Assembly: GCA_009701115.1 (NCBI GenBank)
Contig: WLKR01000101.1
Coordinates: 1-5,332, forward strand
DNA from: Actinomycetota bacterium
Lineage (GTDB): Bacteria; Actinomycetota; Acidimicrobiia; Acidimicrobiales; RAAP-2
Direction: 5' to 3'
DNA length: 5,332 nucleotides
Shown here: one piece after another, positions 1 through 5,332 of the stretch
How positions within the stretch are numbered: position 1 is the first letter of the stretch
How the letters are laid out: every line of letters starts with the position of its first letter
The notes under the pieces: model-generated
The model's input: the letters and a program-made list of their open reading frames with translations, nothing else
What the model was told of the DNA's origin: nothing
Database searches by the model: none
Made by a program: the position numbers and the translations under genes

Positions 1-1699
1 CGACACCCGAATCCTCAATGTAGCGAATCTTGGCGAGATCCTCTAGGTCAATTACGGGTGCTGACAGGACGATCTGCCGTACGTGATCGGGAGTTGCACT
101 CAAGAGGTTGCTGTGTCCACCGATTCCTACTCGCAGGGACGTGACTAGCTCCTCTCGAATAGCATCGAGAGGAGGATTGGTTACTTGCGCGAATTGCTGA
201 ATAAAGAAATCAAAGACTGGCTTTGATTTCGTGGAAAGCACGGCTATTGGTGAGTCAGATCCCATTGATCCAATCGGTTCTTCACCGTTACGAGCCATCG
301 GCGTCAAGATGAGACGAATTTCCTCTTCGGTGTAGCCAAATAGGTGCTGCAGCCGGACGAGCGATTCGTGTTCTGGGAGCAGCATGGGCTGTTTAGCCAA
401 GGTATCTAGGTCAATCTGGTTCTTTTCGAGCCACTCGGAATAGGGGTGAGCCCCTGCGAGTTCCGCCTTAATATCAGCGTCATCGACAATTACACCTTGT
501 TCGATGTCCACGAGGAACATGCGACCAGGCTGAAGCCGGCCTTTGGCAATGACATTGGCAGGCTCTACGTCCAGGACGCCTACTTCGGATGAGAAAATAA
601 CGCGCCGGTCTCCGGTCACCCAGTAACGAGCGGGGCGCAGTCCATTGCGGTCTAAGACGGCGCCTACTCGGGTCCCATCGCAGAAACTGACGCTCGCTGG
701 CCCGTCCCAAGGTTCCATTAACGCCGCGTTGAAGCGGTAGAAATCGCGTTTTTGTGGATCCATTGTCGTGGCACGTTCCCACGCTTCAGGGATCATCATG
801 AGGATCGAGTGTGGGAGTGATCGTCCGTTCATGAACAGCAATTCGGCGGCTTCATCAAAGCTCGCCGAGTCGCTCATGTAGGGAGTAATGACAGGAGCCA
901 AATCAGATGGCTCAGACCACTTCTCGGTCACGAACTTTGATTCTCGAGCGGCCATCCATGAGCGGTTGGAGCGGACCGTGTTGATTTCACCATTGTGGGC
1001 GATGAAACGGAACGGCTGCGCAAGCTCCCAGCGAGGGAAAGTATTGGTCGAAAAACGCGAGTGCACTAGGGCGATTGCCGTCTCGAGGCGCGTATCGCGT
1101 AGGTCGTGGAAATAGCGTCGAAGCTGAGTCGACGTCAGCATTCCCTTGTAAATGATGGTTCGAGTCGAAAATGACGACGCGTAGGCGGACGACTTTCGAG
1201 CAGCGCGTTTGCGAGCGATATAAAGGCGGTACTCCAGCTCCTCATGGGTCCAGCTGGAGTCACCAGTGACGAATTGCATCGCGTGGATCGGCTCGCTTCC
1301 CTTGGAGGCCGCGCCGAGAATCGAGGAATCAACGGGAACCTCCCGCCACCCAAGAGTCGAAAGACCGGTGTCGGTGCATGCCTTCTCAATAATGGAACGT
1401 GCCTCACCGTCCTCCGTTGAGGGCAGCATCCATTGGCCGACACCGTAGAGTCCCCGCTCGGGAAGGGAAATGCCCAAATCAGCGGTCACGGCGAGCAAAA
1501 AGGAGTGGGGCAGTTGAAGCAGGATGCCAGCTCCATCACCACTGTCTGGATCAGAGCCCGTGGCTCCTCGGTGCTCGAGGTTCTCCAGGATGGTTAATGC
1601 GTCAGAAACAGTACTGGCCTTAGGAATGGCATCTAGATTCGCGACCATACCAACGCCGCATGCGTCGTGTTCGCCTTGGGGGTCATAGATCTGATTCAT
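1..1699 (-). CDS. gltB: Glutamate synthase large subunit, N-terminal part (runs off the left edge)
   Basis: This is the large subunit of glutamate synthase (GOGAT), which makes two glutamates from glutamine and 2-oxoglutarate in the cytoplasm. The reading frame is open without interruption for 566 codons from the ATG at 1699 to the left edge. Family members have about 1500 residues, so roughly the first third is visible. Residues 14 to about 430 are the class II glutamine amidotransferase domain. Cys14 in HDACGVG is the expected nucleophile, exposed by removing a 13-residue propeptide. Other family motifs are EHRGA, HSRFSTNT (213-220), AHNGEINT (234-241), SDSASFD (276-282), EPWDGPA (329-335) and DRNGLRPARY (350-359). 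From about residue 447 the central domain begins (LQHLFGYTEEE, GSMGSD, FAQVTNPP). The FMN/Fe-S synthase domain and C-terminal beta-helix would lie outside the window. The start is supported by an AAGGA Shine-Dalgarno 7 bases upstream. The gene is divergent from thiO. gltD is not visible. Confidence 0.97.
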   Translation of the reverse strand, partial: MNQIYDPQGEHDACGVGMVANLDAIPKASTVSDALTILENLEHRGATGSDPDSGDGAGILLQLPHSFLLAVTADLGISLPERGLYGVGQWMLPSTEDGEARSIIEKACTDTGLSTLGWREVPVDSSILGAASKGSEPIHAMQFVTGDSSWTHEELEYRLYIARKRAARKSSAYASSFSTRTIIYKGMLTSTQLRRYFHDLRDTRLETAIALVHSRFSTNTFPRWELAQPFRFIAHNGEINTVRSNRSWMAARESKFVTEKWSEPSDLAPVITPYMSDSASFDEAAELLFMNGRSLPHSILMMIPEAWERATTMDPQKRDFYRFNAALMEPWDGPASVSFCDGTRVGAVLDRNGLRPARYWVTGDRRVIFSSEVGVLDVEPANVIAKGRLQPGRMFLVDIEQGVIVDDADIKAELAGAHPYSEWLEKNQIDLDTLAKQPMLLPEHESLVRLQHLFGYTEEEIRLILTPMARNGEEPIGSMGSDSPIAVLSTKSKPVFDFFIQQFAQVTNPPLDAIREELVTSLRVGIGGHSNLLSATPDHVRQIVLSAPVIDLEDLAKIRYIEDSGV

Positions 1700-1706
1700 A
1701 GCGTCT

Positions 1707-1711
1707 TCCTT
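1707..1711 (-). promoter_or_regulatory. Ribosome binding site of gltB
   Basis: Read on the minus strand, the sequence before the gltB ATG is GAAGGAAGA, with AAGGA centred 7 bases from the start codon. This is a good Shine-Dalgarno and fixes the gltB start at 1699, which also gives the family-typical short propeptide before the catalytic cysteine. Confidence 0.75.
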
Positions 1712-1739
1712 CGAAATGGGACGACGCTGGCCCACGAAC

Positions 1740-1769
1740 ATTGTACAGATGAACCGATATGTTTTGCAA
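1740..1769 (-). promoter_or_regulatory. Predicted sigma70-type promoter of gltB
   Basis: On the minus strand TTGCAA (1769-1764) is followed after 18 bases by TACAAT (1745-1740). These resemble housekeeping -35 and -10 elements (TTGACA/TATAAT). Transcription would begin near 1733, giving a leader of about 34 bases that carries the Shine-Dalgarno. The call rests on motif match and position alone. Confidence 0.5.
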
Positions 1770-1773
1770 CGCC

Positions 1774-1779
1774 TACATT
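1774..1779 (+). promoter_or_regulatory. Possible -10 element for a leaderless thiO transcript
   Basis: TACATT fits the TANNNT pattern and ends 6 bases before the ATG at 1786, so transcription could begin at or next to the A of the start codon. Leaderless mRNAs with this spacing are common in actinobacteria. No Shine-Dalgarno precedes the ATG, which agrees with a leaderless start. No good -35 is seen at the right distance (GAACCG at 1751-1756). The element lies 4 bases from the predicted gltB -35. Confidence 0.35.
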
Positions 1780-1785
1780 GCATGC

Positions 1786-2832
1786 ATGCCGAAATCACCG
1801 AAAACCCATGTGGTCATTGGTGGTGGAATTGTGGGTCTCGTATCTGCGCTTGCCGCTACGGAGCGAGGCCCAGTTGCAATTTTTGACCCCCAGATTGGTT
1901 CGGGGGCAACCTTTGCCGCCGCCGGAATGCTTTCGCCGGGAGCGGAGTTGCTGGCCGGAGAGCAACACGCACTCGGAGATGCCATGCTGGCCCTCCGAGG
2001 CTGGCCGGACTTTCTACAGTTGCTTGATGGAGCAGAGGATGTCTATTTTCCTGAAGCTGGATCGCTGTTAACCGGCTACTCCCGCGGTGACAACGAGGAG
2101 ATCAAGAGACTGACAGCGCTGGCTTCCACCGTGGCCCTGAATTGCGAGTCGGTAACACGATTGTTTGACTCAAGTCGTTTCGAGGAGATTTCACCTCGTT
2201 TCGATAAGGGAGTGTTCTTCAGTGACGATGCGTTTGTAAACGTTGAGGCTCTGGTTGATGCTCTGGTCGCCAATCTCAAAGCCAGAGGCACCATATTTAT
2301 CGAAGAACCCGTCATTCGAATTGACGAGGGCTCGGCGGCCGTAGTCCATACCGCTCTGGATTCCTATGCGTATGACTCAGGACTCGTCTGCGCTGGGGCG
2401 TTAACCGGGCTCGTAGGTGGTGACGCTTCATCGACGTTGCGTTCTGTCCGAGGTGTCACCCTCCGATTGCTTCGGAGAGAACCGGTTGCTCCGCGCATGG
2501 TTCGAGCATTGATTGATGGGCGTGCGATATATATCGTTGATCGTCCAAATGGTGAGGTGATCATTGGGGCCAGCGCCGATGAGAGTTCTGAACGTTATGT
2601 CGATGCACTCGCAGTGGCCGAGCTGTTGCGGTTGGCCCTTTTGCTTAGTCCGTCACTTGATACGGCAGAGTTTCTCGAGGCACGTTCTGGCTTAAGACCA
2701 GTTGGTCCCACTGGACAACCTTTTCTGAAACGACTAAATCCTTCCTGGGGTTGGCACAGCGGCTACTACCGACATGGCGTTCTCATGGCTCCACTCGCCT
2801 ATCGTCGTGCTGTGGAGTTTTGGAATGATTGA
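1786..2832 (+). CDS. thiO: Glycine oxidase ThiO (FAD-dependent D-amino acid oxidase family)
   Basis: ThiO oxidises glycine to iminoacetate (dehydroglycine), the two-carbon, one-nitrogen unit used with ThiS-thiocarboxylate by thiazole synthase ThiG. It is a cytoplasmic flavoprotein. The 348-residue length fits the family. The N-terminal Rossmann motif GGGIVG lies at residues 12-17, and FAAAGMLSPGAE (43-54) is a typical ThiO/DAO second motif. The C-terminal half has IYIVDRPNGEVIIGA, then RSGLRPVGPTGQP and YYRHGVLMAP. Arg304 of GLRP matches by position the substrate-carboxylate arginine of this family, and Arg329 is also conserved-looking. I chose the ATG at 1786 because the FAD motif then lies at the usual distance from the N-terminus and a -10-like element sits just upstream. 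An in-frame ATG at 1759 would add nine residues without family support. The stop overlaps thiS by 8 bases, so the two are probably translationally coupled. A related deaminating oxidase is the main alternative, but the thiS neighbour argues for ThiO. Confidence 0.92.
   Translation: MPKSPKTHVVIGGGIVGLVSALAATERGPVAIFDPQIGSGATFAAAGMLSPGAELLAGEQHALGDAMLALRGWPDFLQLLDGAEDVYFPEAGSLLTGYSRGDNEEIKRLTALASTVALNCESVTRLFDSSRFEEISPRFDKGVFFSDDAFVNVEALVDALVANLKARGTIFIEEPVIRIDEGSAAVVHTALDSYAYDSGLVCAGALTGLVGGDASSTLRSVRGVTLRLLRREPVAPRMVRALIDGRAIYIVDRPNGEVIIGASADESSERYVDALAVAELLRLALLLSPSLDTAEFLEARSGLRPVGPTGQPFLKRLNPSWGWHSGYYRHGVLMAPLAYRRAVEFWND
2814..2817 (+). promoter_or_regulatory. Ribosome binding site of thiS inside thiO
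   Basis: GGAG within the last codons of thiO lies 7 bases before the ATG at 2825. It supports that start over an in-frame upstream ATG at 2774, which would add 17 residues that translate only the alternative frame of thiO. Confidence 0.55.
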
Positions 2833-3025
2833 GATTGCCTTGAACGGAGCCTGGGTGAGTTCTTCTGCTATGAACGTTGCCGAATTCGTGCGGGAACGCT
2901 CCCTCCCACAAGCGGGGGTGGCCGTGGCGGTAAACGGTTCGGTGATCCCTAAATCGGAATGGGTGTCTACGGCGCTGCGTTCAAGTGATCGCATTGAGAT
3001 TGTGACTGCGGCGGCCGGTGGATAA
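2825..3025 (+). CDS. thiS: Sulfur-carrier protein ThiS
   Basis: ThiS is a small ubiquitin-fold protein. Its C-terminal glycine is adenylated and then thiocarboxylated, and it delivers sulfur to ThiG for the thiazole ring of thiamine. The product is 66 residues, the normal ThiS size. It has the expected order: a short N-terminal strand with a NG turn (IEIALNG, 2-8), a central VAVNG (34-38), PKSEW (42-46), then DRIEIVTAAAGG ending in the essential Gly65-Gly66. Many homologues have AVQGG or similar before the end; here it is AAAGG. The start at 2825 has a GGAG ribosome binding site and overlaps the thiO stop by 8 bases, so the pair forms one operon. thiG, often the next gene, is replaced by a tRNA 23 bases downstream. 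MoaD-type carriers also end in GG, but the length and thiO linkage favour ThiS. Confidence 0.93.
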   Translation: MIEIALNGAWVSSSAMNVAEFVRERSLPQAGVAVAVNGSVIPKSEWVSTALRSSDRIEIVTAAAGG

Positions 3026-3032
3026 GGCGTAG

Positions 3033-3038
3033 TACAGT
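3033..3038 (+). promoter_or_regulatory. Possible -10 element for the tRNA-Pro gene
   Basis: TACAGT between thiS and the tRNA fits TANNNT and would start transcription about four bases before the mature tRNA 5' end. No convincing -35 is present at 16-18 bases upstream, a stretch that lies in the 3' end of thiS. The tRNA could instead be processed from a thiO-thiS read-through transcript. Confidence 0.25.
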
Positions 3039-3048
3039 ATTTGCTTCA

Positions 3049-3126
3049 CGGGCTATGGCGCAGCTTGGTTAGCGCGCTTGACTGGGGGTCAAGAGGTCGT
3101 GGGTTCAAATCCCGCTAGCCCGACCA
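3049..3126 (+). tRNA. tRNA-Pro, anticodon GGG
   Basis: All four arms fold. The acceptor CGGGCTA (3049-3055) pairs fully with TAGCCCG (3116-3122). The D stem is GCGC/GCGC (3058-3061 and 3072-3075) with GG in its loop. The anticodon stem is CTTGA/TCAAG (3077-3081 and 3089-3093) around the loop CTGGGGG. The T arm is GTGGG/CCCGC with one G-U pair around TTCAAAT. The anticodon GGG at 3084-3086 follows the invariant T33 and reads proline codons CCC and CCU. The discriminator is A3123 and the CCA end is encoded at 3124-3126. The gene is intact, with no intron and no sign of being an integration target. Confidence 0.97.
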
Positions 3127-3130
3127 AGAG

Positions 3131-3159
3131 CAAGAATCGGACGCAATGTCCGGTTCTTG
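3131..3159 (+). terminator. Strong hairpin after tRNA-Pro, possible terminator without a U-tract
   Basis: CAAGAATCGGAC (3131-3142) and GTCCGGTTCTTG (3148-3159) form a 12-bp stem with one T-G wobble, around the 5-base loop GCAAT. It begins four bases after the tRNA CCA end. No run of T follows (TGGTATCT), so it is not a classical intrinsic terminator. It could end tRNA transcription in the U-poor style often seen in actinobacteria, mark the tRNA 3' end for processing, or act as a leader structure of the acetyltransferase gene. Confidence 0.5.
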
Positions 3160-3163
3160 TGGT

Positions 3164-3182
3164 ATCTGAGAGGAGTTCAGAT
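3164..3182 (+). promoter_or_regulatory. Ribosome binding site of the acetyltransferase within a small inverted repeat
   Basis: AGGAG at 3171-3175 lies 5 bases before the ATG at 3181 and fixes that start. It sits in the 7-base loop of a perfect 6-bp inverted repeat, ATCTGA (3164-3169) and TCAGAT (3177-3182). The right arm includes the first two bases of the start codon. The Shine-Dalgarno is seen directly; a regulatory role for the repeat is inference. Confidence 0.5.
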
Positions 3183-3636
3183 GACACGATTTCTCTCCCG
3201 TCTGCTCGCTACTCAATGGCACGCCCTCAGGCTCTACCGGTTGTCTACGAGGTTCGACGCCCATGGTCATAATCGGACTGCCGGAATCCTGCTCCTTATG
3301 GGAAAATTCATTTCTGGCATCGAGATTGTGCACGGCGCTTCAATTGGACGAGGCACGGTCTTTATTCACGGTAACGGCATAGTCATCGGTCCGGGCGTTG
3401 TCATTGGAAGCAATTGCCGCATTTTCCACAATGTGACGCTCGGTTCCCGAGATGGAGTTAGCTACCCCAGTGTCGGTGACGACGTCACTCTCTATCCCGG
3501 CGCGGTTGTCCTTGGAGCAGTCAATCTTGGAGACCACTGCGTCGTGGGCGCGAATGCCGTAGTCCTGCAGGATGTTGGGCCTAGCCAGATATTTGCTGGT
3601 AATCCTGCGAGATTGATTGGCACCGTACCGAGCTAA
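3181..3636 (+). CDS. Short serine O-acetyltransferase-like protein (left-handed beta-helix)
   Basis: This is an acetyl-CoA-dependent acetyltransferase of the CysE/serine acetyltransferase type, probably cytoplasmic. Residues 1-40 are likely helical. Residues about 46-147 carry hexapeptide repeats of a left-handed beta-helix: GASIGRG, GIVIGPGVVIG, NVTLG, SVGDDV, GAVVLGAVNLG, VVGANAVVL, and the closing AGNPARLIG. His63 in IHGNGIVIG aligns with the catalytic histidine of E. coli CysE (HATGIVVG). Two positions differ from CysE: Glu48 stands where CysE has Asp in GIDIHP, and Tyr95 in SYPSVGDD stands where CysE has His in HPKI. At 151 residues it lacks most of the N-terminal helical domain of CysE (about 270 residues). 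The start at 3181 has AGGAG 5 bases upstream; an in-frame TTG at 3157 lies inside the hairpin and is unlikely. True serine acetylation for cysteine synthesis and sugar or polysaccharide O-acetylation are both possible, so no symbol is given. Confidence 0.88.
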   Translation: MTRFLSRLLATQWHALRLYRLSTRFDAHGHNRTAGILLLMGKFISGIEIVHGASIGRGTVFIHGNGIVIGPGVVIGSNCRIFHNVTLGSRDGVSYPSVGDDVTLYPGAVVLGAVNLGDHCVVGANAVVLQDVGPSQIFAGNPARLIGTVPS

Positions 3637-5332
3637 GGCAGTACGACCTCAAAGCCAAATTCGAAGATATCTAGATTCGATTGAAGCATTGTCAACTTTT
3701 CCACGTTGCCGTCAACGTGAAACAGCGCATCGGCCATGATCTCTTCGAGAGTGTTGGAGCCGCCAGCAAATCGGGCGAAAGCGCTCTGTTCGCTCGTAAT
3801 CTCAACGTCGACTTGTTCACCCTCAACAGCATGACGCGTCGAAAGCACGCCTCCACGAATTTCTATGCGCTCGGTCGGCTCATCTCTATCAGTGAGCGTC
3901 ACGTTCATCGATAGCCAGAAGTCCTTGGTGGCCGGTCCGTTGAGGCGAACACCTAAGACGTCGGTCATCATGTCCATCGTCATCGCTCGCATAAATGAGG
4001 GGCCCGTGGCATTTCCACGCACACCCTTGAGTGCGCTGCCACCGTTACGGAGTTCTTGAGCGCCGGTTAAGTAGAAGTCACGCCATGGACCGGACTCGCT
4101 CTGAAAACCGAGCTGCTCAAGTGCGTCGGCCTGCAAGTAGCGAGCATCCAGATTGTCCGGCTCCGCGAAAACGAGATGATTCACCACTTCGCATACCCAA
4201 CGGTAGTCACCTTGTTCAAAACTCTGTCGCGCTTGACTGAGTAGAGCATCTGCACCACCCATGTACGCAACGTACCGTTTTCCAGCCTCGACTGGAGTGT
4301 GGGGATTCAGGTGAGCGGGATTGGCATCAAACCAACCCAAATACCGTTGATAGACGGCTTTGGCATTGTGCCGCACCGTGCCGTAGTAATCGCGATTATA
4401 AAACTGCTTGAAGAGGTGTGGCGGCAAAGCGATCTCTTCGGCAATCTCGTTCATGGTTAATCCGTGGTTGGCCAACCTCATGGTTTGATCATGAATCGAT
4501 CGGTACAAATCGCGTTGGTTTTCCAGATACTCACGAATTTCAGTCGAACCCCACCGAGGCCAGTGGTGCGATGCAAAAGCCACATCAATCTTGGGTAGGA
4601 AGTCGGCAAGGCACTCTTGTATGTACTTTGACCAACCGAGTGCGTCACGTACTTGGGCCCCACGCAGGGTGTAGAGATTGTGCAGATTGGCGGTGCAGTT
4701 CTCAGCCAAACACAGGGCTTGAAAATCTGGAAGAAAGATATTCATCTCCGCGGGAGCCTCGGTGCCTGGTGTCATTTGAAACTCGAGCGTTACACCGTCT
4801 ACGACGTGACGCTCCCCCGTGGTCAAAATGTCGATCGTAGGAGCTACGAGCGTGACGCCCGGCATAGCCGGGAGCGTCTTGCCGAGCCCAGTGTCAACGT
4901 GCCCGAGTTCATCCTTAGGTAGGAGCACTCCGTACATGTACATCGCTCGCCGGAGCATCGCAGTCCCAGCAATCACGTTCTCAGAAACGGCTGCTTCGAG
5001 AAAACCTGCCGGTGCAAAGATGTCGACGGTTCCGTTAGCTACCTCCTCCTCGGACACAACACCAAGGATGCCTCCAAAGTGATCAGTGTGCGAGTGCGTA
5101 TAGATCACGGCCTTGACCGGGCGGTCGCCAAAGTGACTATTGATTAACTGGAGCGCTGCCGCCGCCGTTTCAGTTCCAGTGAGAGGGTCGATAATTATCC
5201 AACCTTCGTGACCACGAATGAATGTGATGTTTGAGATATCCAAGCCACGCACTTGATAAATACCGTCTGTGACCTGGAAGAGCCCAGAATGGTTATTTAG
5301 CTGTGCTTGACGCCACAAACTTGGATGAACAG
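3633..5332 (-). CDS. SdsA-type alkylsulfatase, metallo-beta-lactamase fold (N-terminus beyond the right edge)
   Basis: The product resembles linear primary alkylsulfatases (Pseudomonas SdsA1 type), which hydrolyse alkyl sulfates such as SDS to the alcohol and sulfate with a binuclear zinc centre. Numbering from the in-frame TTG at 5318, it has WRQAQLNNHSGLF and GIYQVRGLDISN near the start, the metal motif THSHTDHFGG (74-83), TPGTEAPAE (183-191), LAENCTANLHNLYTLRG (204-220) and ASHHWPRWG (249-257). His75, His77, Asp79, His80, Glu187, Glu206 and His251 are the expected metal ligands. A helical dimerisation domain follows (about 258-430, including RDYYGTVRHNAKAVYQ), then an SCP2-like C-terminal domain (about 445-561). 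The frame continues upstream of 5318 to the edge (VHPS before LWRQ, as in homologues), so the TTG is not the real start. Some 60-100 N-terminal residues, including any signal peptide, are not visible. Its TAG stop overlaps the stop of the convergent acetyltransferase. Confidence 0.94.
   Translation of the reverse strand, partial: VHPSLWRQAQLNNHSGLFQVTDGIYQVRGLDISNITFIRGHEGWIIIDPLTGTETAAAALQLINSHFGDRPVKAVIYTHSHTDHFGGILGVVSEEEVANGTVDIFAPAGFLEAAVSENVIAGTAMLRRAMYMYGVLLPKDELGHVDTGLGKTLPAMPGVTLVAPTIDILTTGERHVVDGVTLEFQMTPGTEAPAEMNIFLPDFQALCLAENCTANLHNLYTLRGAQVRDALGWSKYIQECLADFLPKIDVAFASHHWPRWGSTEIREYLENQRDLYRSIHDQTMRLANHGLTMNEIAEEIALPPHLFKQFYNRDYYGTVRHNAKAVYQRYLGWFDANPAHLNPHTPVEAGKRYVAYMGGADALLSQARQSFEQGDYRWVCEVVNHLVFAEPDNLDARYLQADALEQLGFQSESGPWRDFYLTGAQELRNGGSALKGVRGNATGPSFMRAMTMDMMTDVLGVRLNGPATKDFWLSMNVTLTDRDEPTERIEIRGGVLSTRHAVEGEQVDVEITSEQSAFARFAGGSNTLEEIMADALFHVDGNVEKLTMLQSNLDIFEFGFEVVLP

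Noticed and set aside
480..1443. Several 75-102 codon frames on both strands within the gltB region
   Set aside because: gltB reads through this whole stretch without a stop and with conserved motifs, so these are shadows in other frames.
1667..2071. A 134-codon plus-strand frame across the gltB/thiO gap
   Set aside because: It overlaps the gltB start and the thiO N-terminus in another frame, has no ribosome binding site and its translation resembles no family I know.
3049..3160. tRNA-Pro as an integration site for a mobile element
   Set aside because: No repeat of the tRNA 3' end, integrase or atypical DNA is seen downstream in the window, and housekeeping-type genes flank it on both sides.
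3157..3180. TTG start at 3157 for the acetyltransferase
   Set aside because: It falls in the right arm of the hairpin and lacks a Shine-Dalgarno, whereas the ATG at 3181 has AGGAG at good spacing.
3164..3184. CTGAGA-like sequence suggesting a TPP riboswitch
   Set aside because: Only the short CTGAGA string matches. The rest of the aptamer core is absent, and it lies before the acetyltransferase, not a thiamine gene.
4418..4840. A 140-codon plus-strand frame opposite the alkylsulfatase
   Set aside because: It lies entirely antisense to a well-conserved coding region, and its composition is that of a shadow frame.
1..5332. CRISPR array, insertion sequence or long repeats
   Set aside because: No regularly spaced repeats, transposase motifs or long terminal inverted repeats were seen on reading both strands.

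Overview
The window looks like ordinary bacterial chromosome with moderate, roughly balanced base composition, densely packed genes and short intergenic gaps. The glutamate synthase N-terminus (a 13-residue propeptide before HDACGVG), the possible leaderless start of thiO and the thiO-thiS pairing would fit an actinobacterium, perhaps a moderate-GC aquatic lineage. That placement is inference: no phylogenetic marker is fully present.

Layout: (1) Positions 1-1699, minus strand, hold the first 566 codons of the large subunit of glutamate synthase (gltB); the rest of the gene lies beyond the left edge. (2) Positions 1700-1785 are a compact divergent promoter region between gltB and thiO. (3) Positions 1786-3025, plus strand, hold thiO (glycine oxidase) and thiS (sulfur-carrier protein), overlapping by 8 bases; together they supply two inputs of thiazole synthesis for thiamine. 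thiG is not next to them. (4) A complete tRNA-Pro(GGG) with encoded CCA lies at 3049-3126, followed by a strong 12-bp hairpin. (5) Positions 3181-3636, plus strand, hold a short hexapeptide-repeat acetyltransferase of the serine O-acetyltransferase type. Its Shine-Dalgarno lies in the loop of a small inverted repeat that reaches into the start codon. (6) Positions 3633-5332, minus strand, hold a metallo-beta-lactamase-fold alkylsulfatase of the SdsA type. It is cut at its N-terminus by the right edge, and its stop codon overlaps the acetyltransferase stop tail to tail.

The genes form a loose metabolic neighbourhood: amino nitrogen (GltB), glycine oxidation and sulfur carriage for thiamine (ThiO, ThiS), possible serine/cysteine-linked acetyl transfer, and sulfate release from alkyl sulfates. 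They sit in at least three transcription units, so a shared pathway is speculation. I found no mobile element, CRISPR array, TPP riboswitch or clear novel system. The points most worth a second look are the overlapping divergent promoters, the two consecutive hairpins before the acetyltransferase, and the atypical active-site region of that acetyltransferase.
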